The notes under the pieces are model-generated. The model was not told the origin of the DNA, did no database searches, and saw only the letters and a list, made by a program, of their open reading frames with translations. Below are positions 31,488 through 39,368 of a DNA stretch of 46,225 nt, one piece after another (position 1 is the stretch's first letter; each line of letters opens with the position of its first letter). A program made the translations under genes and the position numbers. The DNA lies in NCBI RefSeq assembly GCF_014648175.1, contig NZ_BMQP01000056.1, positions 1 through 46,225 of the forward strand. Reading direction: 5' to 3'. This DNA is from Planobispora rosea (GTDB lineage Bacteria; Actinomycetota; Actinomycetes; Streptosporangiales; Streptosporangiaceae).

Positions 31488-34400
31488 GCGTCGCCCAGCT
31501 TGAGCTTCGCCCCCTCCTCGTACGCGGCGGTGAACGCCTCCTCGCCGAGCACGTCGCGGGCTCGGGCCGTGGCGCGCGCGAGGTCGTCGAGCTCCGACGG
31601 GCCGGCGGGTATCTGGATGAGCTCGCGGGACGAGGCCGCCAGCCCGAGCAGCCGGGCCGCCCGCTCGGCGAAGGCCGCGGCGGACGCCGTGGCCGCGGCA
31701 GCCGCGGCGGAGGCCGCCCCTTCCACAGCGAGTGCCGCCGTCCCGGGGTCGCCGATGCGCTGGGCGGCGATCAGCGCCTCCAGGTGCAGCTCCCGGGCCG
31801 CCGCCGGGTCGCCGCGCAGCTCGGTGAGGAAGCCGAGCTCGATGAGCACGGTCGGCAGGTGCAGCGAGGGCTCGACCTCCGGACCCCTGGGCACGCCGTC
31901 CAGCAGGTGGAGAAGGTGCGTTTCGGCCAGGTCCAGCAGGCCCGCGCGGCGGGCGGAGAAGGCCAGGACCATCTCGGCCATGACCATGCCCTCCCGGTAT
32001 CCCTGGGAGGCGGCCAGCTTCCCGGCCCGCTCGCAGAACTCCATGGCCCGCTCGTACGCACCGGCCTGCATGGAGATCCATCCCAGCCAGCCCGTGTGCC
32101 GCGCCACATCGGACCAGAGTCCCAGGTCCTCGGCCAGGCGCAGGCCCTCGCCGAACAGCCGCATGGCCCGCTCGCCGTCGCCGCTCACCTCCGCCAGCCC
32201 GGCCAGCCACTCCGTGGCCTGCAACTGGCCCCACCGGTCACCGAGGGAGGCGAACAGCCGGGCGCTCTCCCCGGCGTCGCGTTCCAGCGCCTGGTTGTCC
32301 CGCCGGGTGAACGCCTCCCGGGCCCGCCTGCTCAGCGCGGCCGCGGTGCCCCACCGGTCACCGATCTCGCGGAACGTGACCAGCGCCCGGTCCACCAGCT
32401 CCTGCGCGGTCGGCAGGTCGGGTACGGCCATGGCGACGAACAGCTCGGCCCTGGCCCGCTGCCCGGGGTCTCGGACCCGGTCCAGCACCGGCTCCCACTC
32501 GACCTCCTCGCCCAGCATCATCGCGAACCCGGCGTGCCAGGCCGCGGCCCTGTCGCGGTCATCGGCCCTGTCGCGGTCACCGTCACCGGCGATGTCCGCG
32601 CTGCCACCGGCCGTCCCCGTGCCGCCGCCGGACGCGTCCGGCGCCCCGCCGGGGTCCGTCCCGGCCGCGGCAAGCGCGGCCTCCAGCTCCCGCCTGCCCT
32701 CCGCCAGCCTGCCGCGCAGGAACCAGTACCACGCCAGCGCGTTCACCATGGTCAGCGCGTCCGGCCGCCCGGCCGCCGCGCCGAGCGCCGCCCGCAGGTT
32801 GGCGGCCTCGGCGTCCAGCCGCAGCAGCCACTCACGTTGTTCGCGCCCGTACAGTCCGGGCTCCGCCGCCACGGCCAGTTCCAGGTAGTACCGCAGGTGC
32901 GCATCCCGTACCGGAGCCAGCTCACCCGCCTCGGCCAGCCTCCGCCGGCAGTACTCCGCCACCGACTCCAGCAGCCGGTAGCGCACGCCCGCCGGGCCTT
33001 CGGCCATCACCACGAGCGAGCGGTCGACCAGTCTGGCCAGCAGGTCGAGCACGTCGAGCCCGTCCTCGCCGCACACCGCCTCGGCCGCCTCCATCGTGCA
33101 GCCGTCGCGGTGTACGGCCAGCCGCCGCAGCACCCGGCGTTCCTCATCCGTCAGCAGCTCCCAGCTCCAGTCGATCACCGCCGTCAGCGTCTGCTGGCGC
33201 TGCGGGGCGCCCCGCTGGCCCGAGGCCAGCAGCCTGAACCGGTCGTCGAGCCTGGCCGCCACGCCCTGGACACCGAGCGCCCGTACCCGCGTCGCCGCCA
33301 GCTCCAGGGCGAGCGGGATCCCGTCCAGCCGCCGGCAGATCTGGGCGACGGCCTGCGCGTTGCCCGCGTCGAGCGCGAACCCGCGTGCGGAGGCCGCGGC
33401 CCGCGCCACGAACAGCCGTACGGCGTCCGACCTGGCCATGACCGTCAAGTCCGCGCTGGAGGGTACGTCCAGCGGCGGGACGCTCCACAACACCTCGCCG
33501 TCCACGGCCAGCGGTTCCCTGCTGGTCGCCAGGACACGCAACCCCGGCGCGGCCCGCAGCAGCAGCTCGGTGAGCTCGGCGACCTGCTCGACGACGTGCT
33601 CGCAGTTGTCCAGCACGAGCAGCAGCCGCCTCGCGCGCAGCGCGTCCGCCAGCCGGTCGGCGGGCGTGGCGGGGCCGGCGTCCTCCTTGATGTCGAGCGC
33701 GGTCATGACGGCCTCGGCCGGCGAGCGGGTCTGGTCCAGCTCCACCAGCCACGCGCCGTCTTCGAAGGAGTCCATGAGCCGGGCGGCGGTCGCCAGCGCC
33801 AGCCGGGTCTTGCCGACGCCGCCGGGACCGGTGAGCGTGACCAGGCGCTCGTCCTCGATCAGCGAGCGGATCTCGGACAGGGCACCGTCCCGTCCGATCA
33901 GCTTGCTGACCGCGGCGGGCAGGTTGGTGACGGGCCGTTCGGCGGGAACGCTCAGCGCCGGGTCCTGCCCGAGGATGGCCTGGTACAGCGTGACCAGGTC
34001 GGGGCCGGGGTCGAGGCCCAGTTCCTCGGCCAGGCGCTCGCGGAGCTCGGTGTAACTGGCCAGAGCCTCGCCCTGGCGCCCCGCCCGGTAGAGGGCGCGC
34101 ATGTGGACCGCCCGCAGCCGTTCCCTGAGCGGGTGCCTGGCCACCAGATCACCCAGCTCACCCACGAGCAGGCCGTGCTCTCCCAGTTCCAGCCGGGCCT
34201 CGGCCTGCTGTTCGAGCGCGGACAGCCGCTGCTCCTCCAGCCGGAGGATCGCCGACCTGGTGTACTCCTCGTCGGCGAAGTCGGCGAAGGCCGGTCCCCG
34301 CCACAACGCCAGCGCGTCGGTCAGCAGCTCCGCCCGGGTGCGCGGGCTGCCGGCCGCCTCCGCCCGCGACAGCAGCTCGGTGAAACGCGTCGCGTCCACC

Positions 34401-34699
34401 GCGCCGGGATCGGGACGCAGCAGGTATCCGGGAGAGCGGGAGACGACCAGGTTCCTGCCGCCCGGCTCGGCGTCCTCCAGCGCCTTGCGCAGCTGGGAGA
34501 CGCGCACCTGCAGCGCGGCCGCAGGGTTTCCCGGCGGCTCCTCGCCCCACAGGTCGTCCACCAGCCGGTCGGCCGAGACGGGCTGCCCCTCGTGCACGAG
34601 CAGGTCGGCGAGCAGCGCGCGCACCTTCAGCCCGGGGATGACCACGGGGTCTCCCGCGTCGGTCCACACGGCCAGCGGTCCCAGCACCCCAAAACGCAT
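31472..34699 (-). CDS. AfsR/SARP-type regulator with NB-ARC ATPase and TPR-like domains
   Basis: A 1075-residue transcription factor. Residues 1-95 form an OmpR-like winged helix (MRFGVLGPLAVW, then NPAAALQVRVSQLRKAL), about 100-245 a bacterial transcriptional activation domain (WRGPAFADFADEEYTR), and about 270-560 an NB-ARC-like ATPase with P-loop LTGPGGVGKT (K297) and LLLVLDNCEHV. About 630-1075 are helical repeats. The start is set at ATG 34699 because the winged helix begins there and TAGGGT lies 7 bases upstream; the open frame extends further but reads as noise. It is divergent from the Cys-rich peptide locus, 234 bases apart, and is the obvious candidate for its regulator. Confidence 0.9.
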   Translation of the reverse strand: MRFGVLGPLAVWTDAGDPVVIPGLKVRALLADLLVHEGQPVSADRLVDDLWGEEPPGNPAAALQVRVSQLRKALEDAEPGGRNLVVSRSPGYLLRPDPGAVDATRFTELLSRAEAAGSPRTRAELLTDALALWRGPAFADFADEEYTRSAILRLEEQRLSALEQQAEARLELGEHGLLVGELGDLVARHPLRERLRAVHMRALYRAGRQGEALASYTELRERLAEELGLDPGPDLVTLYQAILGQDPALSVPAERPVTNLPAAVSKLIGRDGALSEIRSLIEDERLVTLTGPGGVGKTRLALATAARLMDSFEDGAWLVELDQTRSPAEAVMTALDIKEDAGPATPADRLADALRARRLLLVLDNCEHVVEQVAELTELLLRAAPGLRVLATSREPLAVDGEVLWSVPPLDVPSSADLTVMARSDAVRLFVARAAASARGFALDAGNAQAVAQICRRLDGIPLALELAATRVRALGVQGVAARLDDRFRLLASGQRGAPQRQQTLTAVIDWSWELLTDEERRVLRRLAVHRDGCTMEAAEAVCGEDGLDVLDLLARLVDRSLVVMAEGPAGVRYRLLESVAEYCRRRLAEAGELAPVRDAHLRYYLELAVAAEPGLYGREQREWLLRLDAEAANLRAALGAAAGRPDALTMVNALAWYWFLRGRLAEGRRELEAALAAAGTDPGGAPDASGGGTGTAGGSADIAGDGDRDRADDRDRAAAWHAGFAMMLGEEVEWEPVLDRVRDPGQRARAELFVAMAVPDLPTAQELVDRALVTFREIGDRWGTAAALSRRAREAFTRRDNQALERDAGESARLFASLGDRWGQLQATEWLAGLAEVSGDGERAMRLFGEGLRLAEDLGLWSDVARHTGWLGWISMQAGAYERAMEFCERAGKLAASQGYREGMVMAEMVLAFSARRAGLLDLAETHLLHLLDGVPRGPEVEPSLHLPTVLIELGFLTELRGDPAAARELHLEALIAAQRIGDPGTAALAVEGAASAAAAAATASAAAFAERAARLLGLAASSRELIQIPAGPSELDDLARATARARDVLGEEAFTAAYEEGAKLKLGDAHDLI

Positions 34700-34706
34700 G
34701 CCCGTC

Positions 34707-34712
34707 ACCCTA
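34707..34712 (-). promoter_or_regulatory. Candidate -10 box of the SARP gene (leaderless)
   Basis: TAGGGT on the minus strand, 7 bases before ATG 34699. It also resembles part of a ribosome-binding site (AGGGTGA), so a led transcript is possible too. Confidence 0.4.
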
Positions 34713-34840
34713 CGGGCGGCCCGGAGCGCGCGAGAAGGGCACCCGGAGGCCGTCCCCGCGCGGCGGTGGAGCGTCCCGCACGCATCGTGAGGGCGCCGAA
34801 TCGGGAACGGGTGTTTCAGCCGGTCATCCCGTGTGCTCCC

Positions 34841-34876
34841 CATTTGAATTGGATCATTTATTGTATTTGCTTTACC
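34841..34876 (+). promoter_or_regulatory. AT-rich patch upstream of the Cys-rich peptide gene
   Basis: A locally AT-rich stretch (TTTGAATTGGATCATTTATT and on to TTTGCTTTA) stands out in very GC-rich DNA, about 60-90 bases before the precursor gene. It contains TTTG three-to-four-base echoes but no clean -35/-10 pair. It may be an activator-dependent promoter or a regulator site shared with the divergent SARP gene. Confidence 0.35.
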
Positions 34877-34916
34877 GGGGGGGGCCGGTGTGATTCTCTG
34901 AGGCTGGTCGGTCGTG

Positions 34917-34924
34917 AGGGGAGG
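34917..34924 (+). promoter_or_regulatory. Strong ribosome-binding site that sets the precursor start
   Basis: AGGGGAGG lies 9 bases before ATG 34934 but only 3 bases before the in-frame ATG 34928. The spacing favours 34934 as the start of the Cys-rich precursor. Confidence 0.7.
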
Positions 34925-34933
34925 TGGATGTCG

Positions 34934-35137
34934 ATGACCGGTGCGATGATGCGATTCGGTGACAGACTGCTGGAGAAGCTGGTTCCCAGGGCGACGGCCC
35001 TGGCCGCGAGCCCCTGCCAGTGCCGGCGGCGTTGTTGCAGGATTGTGGGTGCGCGCGCAGTCGAGGGCTATTACATCGAGCACTGTTTCAGTGGTGCCGC
35101 ATGTACCGGCTGCAACCTTACCGGCGCTTCCTGTTAA
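34934..35137 (+). CDS. Cysteine-rich exported peptide precursor (putative)
   Basis: A 67-residue protein. Residues 1-24 form a leader with an amphipathic helix (MMRFGDRLLEKLVPRATALA) that is too polar for a normal signal peptide. It ends in A22-L23-A24, an AxA pattern that fits signal-peptidase cleavage. The remaining 43 residues hold eight cysteines (28, 30, 34, 35, 51, 57, 60, 67), a basic CRRRCCR patch and a Gly/Ser/Thr-rich tail ending in Cys. An even cysteine count next to two thiol-redox genes argues for four disulfides. The gene has an excellent ribosome-binding site and is followed by a strong hairpin and then redox, ABC export and S26 peptidase genes. No characterised family is recognised. 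A lanthipeptide or lasso peptide is unlikely because no such enzymes are nearby. Confidence 0.7.
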   Translation: MTGAMMRFGDRLLEKLVPRATALAASPCQCRRRCCRIVGARAVEGYYIEHCFSGAACTGCNLTGASC

Positions 35138-35157
35138 GGGAATCGGCCGAACGAAAA

Positions 35158-35192
35158 AGGGTCACCGTGCTCCTTGCGGGCACGGTGACTCT
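35158..35192 (+). promoter_or_regulatory. Hairpin (attenuator-like) between precursor and export genes
   Basis: GTCACCGTGC (35161-35170) pairs perfectly with GCACGGTGAC (35180-35189), and three further outer pairs (one G-T) make a 13-bp stem with a 9-base loop. It starts 21 bases after the precursor stop. No T-run follows. It could partly stop transcription or stabilise a short precursor mRNA, giving more peptide than export machinery. Confidence 0.7.
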
Positions 35193-35236
35193 GGAATTCC
35201 GCCGGACGGGGCCTTTTCTGCGCCGGGAGGGCATGC

Positions 35237-35812
35237 GTGGAATACATCGCTTTCGGATGTCACTTTATTATCGGTCTCGTCTTCGCCGTTTCCGTTGTGA
35301 GCAAGCTCCGGAGGGCGGAGTGGCGTGACTTCGCGGAGTCGACGCGAAAGCTGCTGGGGGCCTTCCTCCCGTCGCGGACCGTGCCCGCCGCCGTCGCCCG
35401 GCTCGCCGCCGTCGCGGTCGTGACGGCCGAGGCCGCGGTGGTGGTCATGCTCATCGTCCCCGCGCGGACGGCGGGGCTCGTGCTCGCGGCCGCCCTGGTG
35501 ACGGTGTTCGGCCTGGCCGTCGCCCTGGCGTTGCGGCGCCGCGTCGTCACCGCGTGCCGGTGCTTCGGGGGGGCGGCGGAACTGAGCCGGTGGCATCTGG
35601 TGCGCAACGCCCTGCTCCTCGGCGTGATCGCCACGGGGCTGGCGCTCGGTGCCGGCGGGTTCGCGACCGCCGACGCGGGAGGACTGGCGGTGGCCGCCGG
35701 GGCGGCGATCGCGCTGGGTGCGGTGATCGTCCGCCTGGACGACGTGGGAGAGCTGTTCGGCCCGGGGCCTCGTGGCCGCCGGAGCGTGGAAGGGAACATG
35801 CGATGGCCGTGA
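35237..35812 (+). CDS. MauE/DoxX-type redox-associated membrane protein
   Basis: A 191-residue protein with about four membrane helices (around residues 4-22, 53-75, 78-100, 116-160) and the MauE-family motif C107-R-C109-FG at the membrane face. A further cysteine, C8, lies in the first helix. MauE in methylamine dehydrogenase clusters is needed with MauD to form disulfides in the small subunit; by analogy this protein passes electrons across the membrane to or from the thioredoxin encoded next. GGGAGGG lies 6 bases before the GTG. It is first of four overlapping genes. Confidence 0.85.
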   Translation: MEYIAFGCHFIIGLVFAVSVVSKLRRAEWRDFAESTRKLLGAFLPSRTVPAAVARLAAVAVVTAEAAVVVMLIVPARTAGLVLAAALVTVFGLAVALALRRRVVTACRCFGGAAELSRWHLVRNALLLGVIATGLALGAGGFATADAGGLAVAAGAAIALGAVIVRLDDVGELFGPGPRGRRSVEGNMRWP

Positions 35813-36354
35813 TGTGGGCCGCCCTCCTCCTGGTGGGGGCGATCTGCCTGCTGGACCTGTTTCTCACCCTGGGGGTCGTGCGCCGCCTGAGAGAGCACAC
35901 CGCCCACCTGGAGAAGCTCATGCAGGGCGGTGGTGCGATGCCCGCCACGGGACTGCCGGAGGCAGGCGCCGTCGTCGGCGCGTTTGAGGCGAGGACCCTC
36001 GACGGGGAGGAGATCTCCAGGGACGTCCTGTCGGGGGAGACGCTGGTGGCCTTCTTCAGCCCGGGATGCAAACCGTGCCTGGAGAAACTACCGGGCTTCC
36101 TGGAGCACGCGCGCCACCGCATCGGAGGCCGCAGCCTGATCCTGGCGATCGTGGCCGGCGGGGACTCGTCGGAGGAGATGGTGCAGGCCCTGCGGCCGGT
36201 GTCGAGGGTCGTCGTCGAGGACGGGTACGACGGCCCGGTCGCGCGGGCGTTCCACGTCAGCGAGTACCCGGCCTTCTGCCTGGTCGACAGTGAGGGCACG
36301 ATCGTCGCGGCCGAGGGCGACGTCACCCGTCTGGCCCTGCCCGCCGACAGATGA
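35803..36354 (+). CDS. Membrane-anchored TlpA/MauD-like thioredoxin
   Basis: A 183-residue protein with one N-terminal anchor (about residues 3-25), a short linker and a thioredoxin-like domain placed outside the cell. The redox motif is C89-K-P-C92 in FFSPGCKPCLEKLPGF, and the cis-proline loop is SEYPAFCLVD. GGAAGGGA precedes ATG 35803, which overlaps the end of the MauE gene by 10 bases. Together the two resemble a MauE-MauD pair and should oxidise or isomerise the cysteines of the upstream precursor. Confidence 0.88.
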   Translation: MAVMWAALLLVGAICLLDLFLTLGVVRRLREHTAHLEKLMQGGGAMPATGLPEAGAVVGAFEARTLDGEEISRDVLSGETLVAFFSPGCKPCLEKLPGFLEHARHRIGGRSLILAIVAGGDSSEEMVQALRPVSRVVVEDGYDGPVARAFHVSEYPAFCLVDSEGTIVAAEGDVTRLALPADR

Positions 36355-38198
36355 CGGGCCCCGGCCACCGCGTGTCGGCGGCGGGGGCGGTACGCGCGCT
36401 GGGCCTCGCCTTCCGGTCCGCGCCCGCGACGATGACCTGCCATCTGGCCGTCACCCTGCTGGCGACCGCCTTCCCGATCACGATCGCCTGGCTGACCAAG
36501 GCGACTCTGGACACGCTGGCCTCGGCCGGTTCCGCCGCGGCGGTCACCGGGCCGGTGCTCGGCCTGGTGGCGGTGGGGCTCGCCGCCGCGGCCCTGCCGC
36601 AGGCGGGACAGTACCTGCGTGCGGAGATGGACCGCCGGATCGGCCTCGCGGCGCAGAACGAACTGTTCCGCGCCCTGGACCGGTCGGTCGGGGTGGGCAG
36701 GCTGGAGGACCCCGCCTTCCTGGACCGGCTCCGGCTCGCCCAGCAGAGCGCGGGCTCGCCGGGGCAACTGGTCGACTCGGCCTTCGGCTTCGCTCGCGGC
36801 GCGCTCACCCTCGCCGGATTCGTCGGTTCGCTGGCGCTGATGAACACGCTCGTCACGGTCCTCGTGCTCGTGGCGGCGATTCCGGCCCTGCTGACGGCCG
36901 TACGGCTCTCGCGGCGCAGAGCGGAGATGCTGCTGGCCATCGGGCCCACCGAACGCCGCGAGTTCTTCTACGCCGACCTGCTGTCCAGCGTGGACGCCGC
37001 CAGGGAGGTCCGGCTCTTCGGGCTGGGGGCCTTCCTGCGCGGGCGCATGCTCGCGGACCGGTCCGCCGCCAACGACGCCCGGCGCCGCCTGGAGCGCCGG
37101 GAACTGGTGATCCAGACGGCTCTGACCGTGCTGTCCGCGGGGGTCTCGGGCGCGGGCCTGGCCTGGACCGTCTTCGCGGCCGTCCGCGGGCAGCTCACGG
37201 TGGGCGACGTGTCCATGTTCGTGGCGGCCGTCGTGGGTGTGCAGGGCGCCCTGGACGCCCTGGTGGGGGCCATGGCCACCGGCCATCAGCAGCTGCTCAT
37301 GTTCGGCCACTACGCGGCCGTGGTGGACGCGGGACCGGACTTGCCCGTCCCCGCGGATCCCGGGGACCCGCCCGCCCTGCGCCACGGCATCGAGCTGCGG
37401 GATGTGTGGTTCCGTTACAGCGCGGAGCATCCGTGGGTGCTCCGCGGAGTCAACCTGTTCCTGCCCGCAGGCGGGGTGCTGGCGCTGGTCGGCCACAACG
37501 GCTCGGGCAAAAGCACGATCGTCAAGTTGTTGTGCCGCTTCTACGACCCCACCGAGGGTGCCATCCTGTGGGACGGCGTGGACATCCGCCAGGTGTCCCC
37601 GGAACGGCTGCGCGAGCGCATCGGCGCGGTGTTCCAGGACTTCATGGCCTACGACTTCAGCGCCGCCGACAACATCGCACTGGGTGACCTGACCGCGCTC
37701 GGCGACGCCGGGCGCGTCGAGACGGCGGCCCGGAGCGCGGGCGCGCACGAGACCCTCAGCGGACTTCCCCTGGGGTACGACACCCTCCTGACGCGGATGT
37801 TCTTCAGCGAGTCCGACCGGGCCGACGCGCGGACCGGGGTGGTGCTGTCCGGCGGGCAGTGGCAGCGCGTGGCGCTGGCACGCGCCTTCCTGCGCGCATC
37901 CCGGGACCTCATGATCCTGGACGAGCCGAGCGCGGGCCTGGACGCCGAGGCGGAGTACGAGGTCCACACCCGGCTGCGTCAGATCCGCGCGGGCCGTACC
38001 AGCCTGCTCATCTCCCACCGGCTGGGCGCCGTCCGTGACGCCGACGTCATCGCCATGGTCGTGGACGGCCGGGTGACCGAGCGGGGGACCCATGACGAAC
38101 TCGTCGCCGCGGACGGCGCCTACGCGCGCCTGTTCCGGTTGCAGGCGCAGGGTTACTCCGAGGAGACGGCGCGGCGACCGGAAGGGTCCCTGAAATGA
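36351..38198 (+). CDS. ABC exporter (fused membrane and ATPase domains)
   Basis: A 615-residue half-transporter. About residues 20-310 contain six membrane helices of the exporter type; the ATPase has Walker A GHNGSGKST (from residue 381), signature LSGGQ (499-503), Walker B LMILDEPSAGLD and switch LLISHRLG. There is no N-terminal C39 peptidase domain, so the leader must be removed by another enzyme; the S26 peptidase gene that follows fits. The start overlaps the thioredoxin stop (ATGA), and its own stop overlaps the next start (ATGA). The cargo is inferred to be the Cys-rich peptide. Confidence 0.92.
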   Translation: MTGPGHRVSAAGAVRALGLAFRSAPATMTCHLAVTLLATAFPITIAWLTKATLDTLASAGSAAAVTGPVLGLVAVGLAAAALPQAGQYLRAEMDRRIGLAAQNELFRALDRSVGVGRLEDPAFLDRLRLAQQSAGSPGQLVDSAFGFARGALTLAGFVGSLALMNTLVTVLVLVAAIPALLTAVRLSRRRAEMLLAIGPTERREFFYADLLSSVDAAREVRLFGLGAFLRGRMLADRSAANDARRRLERRELVIQTALTVLSAGVSGAGLAWTVFAAVRGQLTVGDVSMFVAAVVGVQGALDALVGAMATGHQQLLMFGHYAAVVDAGPDLPVPADPGDPPALRHGIELRDVWFRYSAEHPWVLRGVNLFLPAGGVLALVGHNGSGKSTIVKLLCRFYDPTEGAILWDGVDIRQVSPERLRERIGAVFQDFMAYDFSAADNIALGDLTALGDAGRVETAARSAGAHETLSGLPLGYDTLLTRMFFSESDRADARTGVVLSGGQWQRVALARAFLRASRDLMILDEPSAGLDAEAEYEVHTRLRQIRAGRTSLLISHRLGAVRDADVIAMVVDGRVTERGTHDELVAADGAYARLFRLQAQGYSEETARRPEGSLK

Positions 38199-38653
38199 GG
38201 GCCGCCGCGCCGGTGGCGGCGGTGGCGGCGTGCCTGGCGGCGGTGGCGGGGGGCCTGGTGTGGGTCCGCCGCCGGTACGTGGTGGTCTCCGTACACGGGC
38301 CGAGCATGGAGCCTGCCTACCGCTCCGGCGACCGGGTGTGGGTCCGGCGGGTCCCGGTCACCGCGGTGCGGGCCGGTCAGGTCGTCGTGGTCGGGCTGGC
38401 CTTCCCGGAGGGCTGGGACCTCGCGGCCGGGAAGTCGTGGAGCATCAAGCGCGTGGCGGCGGCCCCCGGTGACCCGGTGCCCCGGGACGGGTTCGCCGCG
38501 CTGGAGCGGGTACCCGGGACGACGGTGCCCGACGGCTGCCTGGTCGTGTCGGGAGACAACGCCGACCACTCGTATGATTCACGGCACTGCGGTTACGTGC
38601 CGGGTGACCGGCTGCTCGGCGTCGTGGTGCGCGGATCGGCCGGAAACCGCTGA
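38195..38653 (+). CDS. S26-family signal peptidase
   Basis: A 152-residue protein with one N-terminal membrane segment (about residues 3-23) and the S26 boxes: catalytic S37 in HGPSMEPAYRSGDRVWV, catalytic K85 in SIKRVAAAPGD, and SGDNADHSYDSRHCGYVPGD. It is a small, complete signal-peptidase-I-like serine protease acting outside the membrane. A dedicated copy at the end of an ABC export operon points to cleavage of the precursor leader after AxA rather than general secretion. Its start overlaps the ABC gene stop by four bases. Confidence 0.9.
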   Translation: MRAAAPVAAVAACLAAVAGGLVWVRRRYVVVSVHGPSMEPAYRSGDRVWVRRVPVTAVRAGQVVVVGLAFPEGWDLAAGKSWSIKRVAAAPGDPVPRDGFAALERVPGTTVPDGCLVVSGDNADHSYDSRHCGYVPGDRLLGVVVRGSAGNR

Positions 38654-38878
38654 TGAGAGCCCGACGGCCGGTGACGGGAGCCCGCCGGCCGGCCGTGAAA
38701 AGGTCCCCGAGCCGTCGCGGGGCCGTCGCGGGCCGCCGATTCGCGATTGCGGTGCGGAATCGGGTGGCACACCATAGGCGTTGTACTCGTGCCCGCTCTT
38801 CAATACGGGCCACAGCGGGCATTCCCAGGAGCGATCCTTGGAATGACAGGGCCGACTATCGGAGGACTAACCCACACC

Positions 38879-39295
38879 GTGACAGCAACCGAAAGATCCA
38901 TCCAGCTCGTGAGGATCGCCGCAGAGGCGGCCGCGGACAAGCTGGCCGACGACATCCTCGCCTACGACGTGAGCGACCAGCTCGTCATCACCGACGCCTT
39001 CCTGCTCTGCTCCGCCACCAACGACCGTCAGGTCCGTGCCATCGTCGACGAGATCGAGGACCGGCTGCGGATCGAGGCCGACGCCAAGCCCGTCCGCCGC
39101 GAGGGCGAGCGTGAGGGCCGTTGGGTGCTCCTGGACTACGTCGACATCGTCGTCCACGTCCAGCACGAGGAAGACCGCACCTTCTACGCCCTGGAGCGGC
39201 TGTGGAAGGACTGCCCGTCCATCTCCCTGCCCGACAGCGTGACCCAGGTGGCCGCGCAGCGCGCCCGGCCGACCGGCCCGGGGGACGTGCAGTGA
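38879..39295 (+). CDS. rsfS: Ribosomal silencing factor RsfS
   Basis: Binds uL14 and blocks subunit joining when nutrients are short. The 138-residue protein starts TATERSIQLVRIAAEAAADK and has VSDQLVITDAFLLCSATNDRQV and WVLLDYVDIVVHV, the family core. GTG 38879 is chosen from the conserved N terminus; ATG 38843 in frame would add 12 residues. GGAGG lies 13 bases before the GTG, rather far. Its usual neighbours are nadD before and a histidine phosphatase after; only the second is adjacent here. The gap 38654-38878 shows no gene I can support. Confidence 0.95.
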   Translation: MTATERSIQLVRIAAEAAADKLADDILAYDVSDQLVITDAFLLCSATNDRQVRAIVDEIEDRLRIEADAKPVRREGEREGRWVLLDYVDIVVHVQHEEDRTFYALERLWKDCPSISLPDSVTQVAAQRARPTGPGDVQ

Positions 39296-39368
39296 GGCGA
39301 GGGCACCTCGGGGCCGCGCACGGCGGCCCGGTGGGCTCGGCCGTCCCGGCGCCCGGAGAGGACGGAGC

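Noticed and set aside
31484..35137. A 1217-residue open frame on the plus strand over the SARP gene
   Set aside because: Its body is the mirror of the regulator. Only its last 69 residues, from 34928, are the genuine Cys-rich precursor, which has its own ribosome-binding site.
34934..35137. Lanthipeptide, lasso peptide, thiopeptide or sactipeptide precursor
   Set aside because: No lanthionine synthetase, lasso cyclase/protease, YcaO or radical SAM maturase lies in the accessory stretch. The two radical-SAM-related genes at 13-16 kb belong to the conserved rne block.
35020..35328. A 102-residue plus-strand frame bridging the precursor and the MauE gene
   Set aside because: It crosses the hairpin and both real genes in another frame and has no ribosome-binding site.
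34934..38653. Methylamine dehydrogenase (mau) cluster
   Set aside because: MauE- and MauD-like proteins are present, but no large subunit, no tryptophan-tryptophylquinone small subunit and no MauG were found. The ABC and S26 genes do not belong to mau clusters.
29400..38750. Mobile element or prophage
   Set aside because: No integrase, transposase, terminal inverted repeats or tRNA-derived attachment site was seen at the ends, despite the broken synteny.
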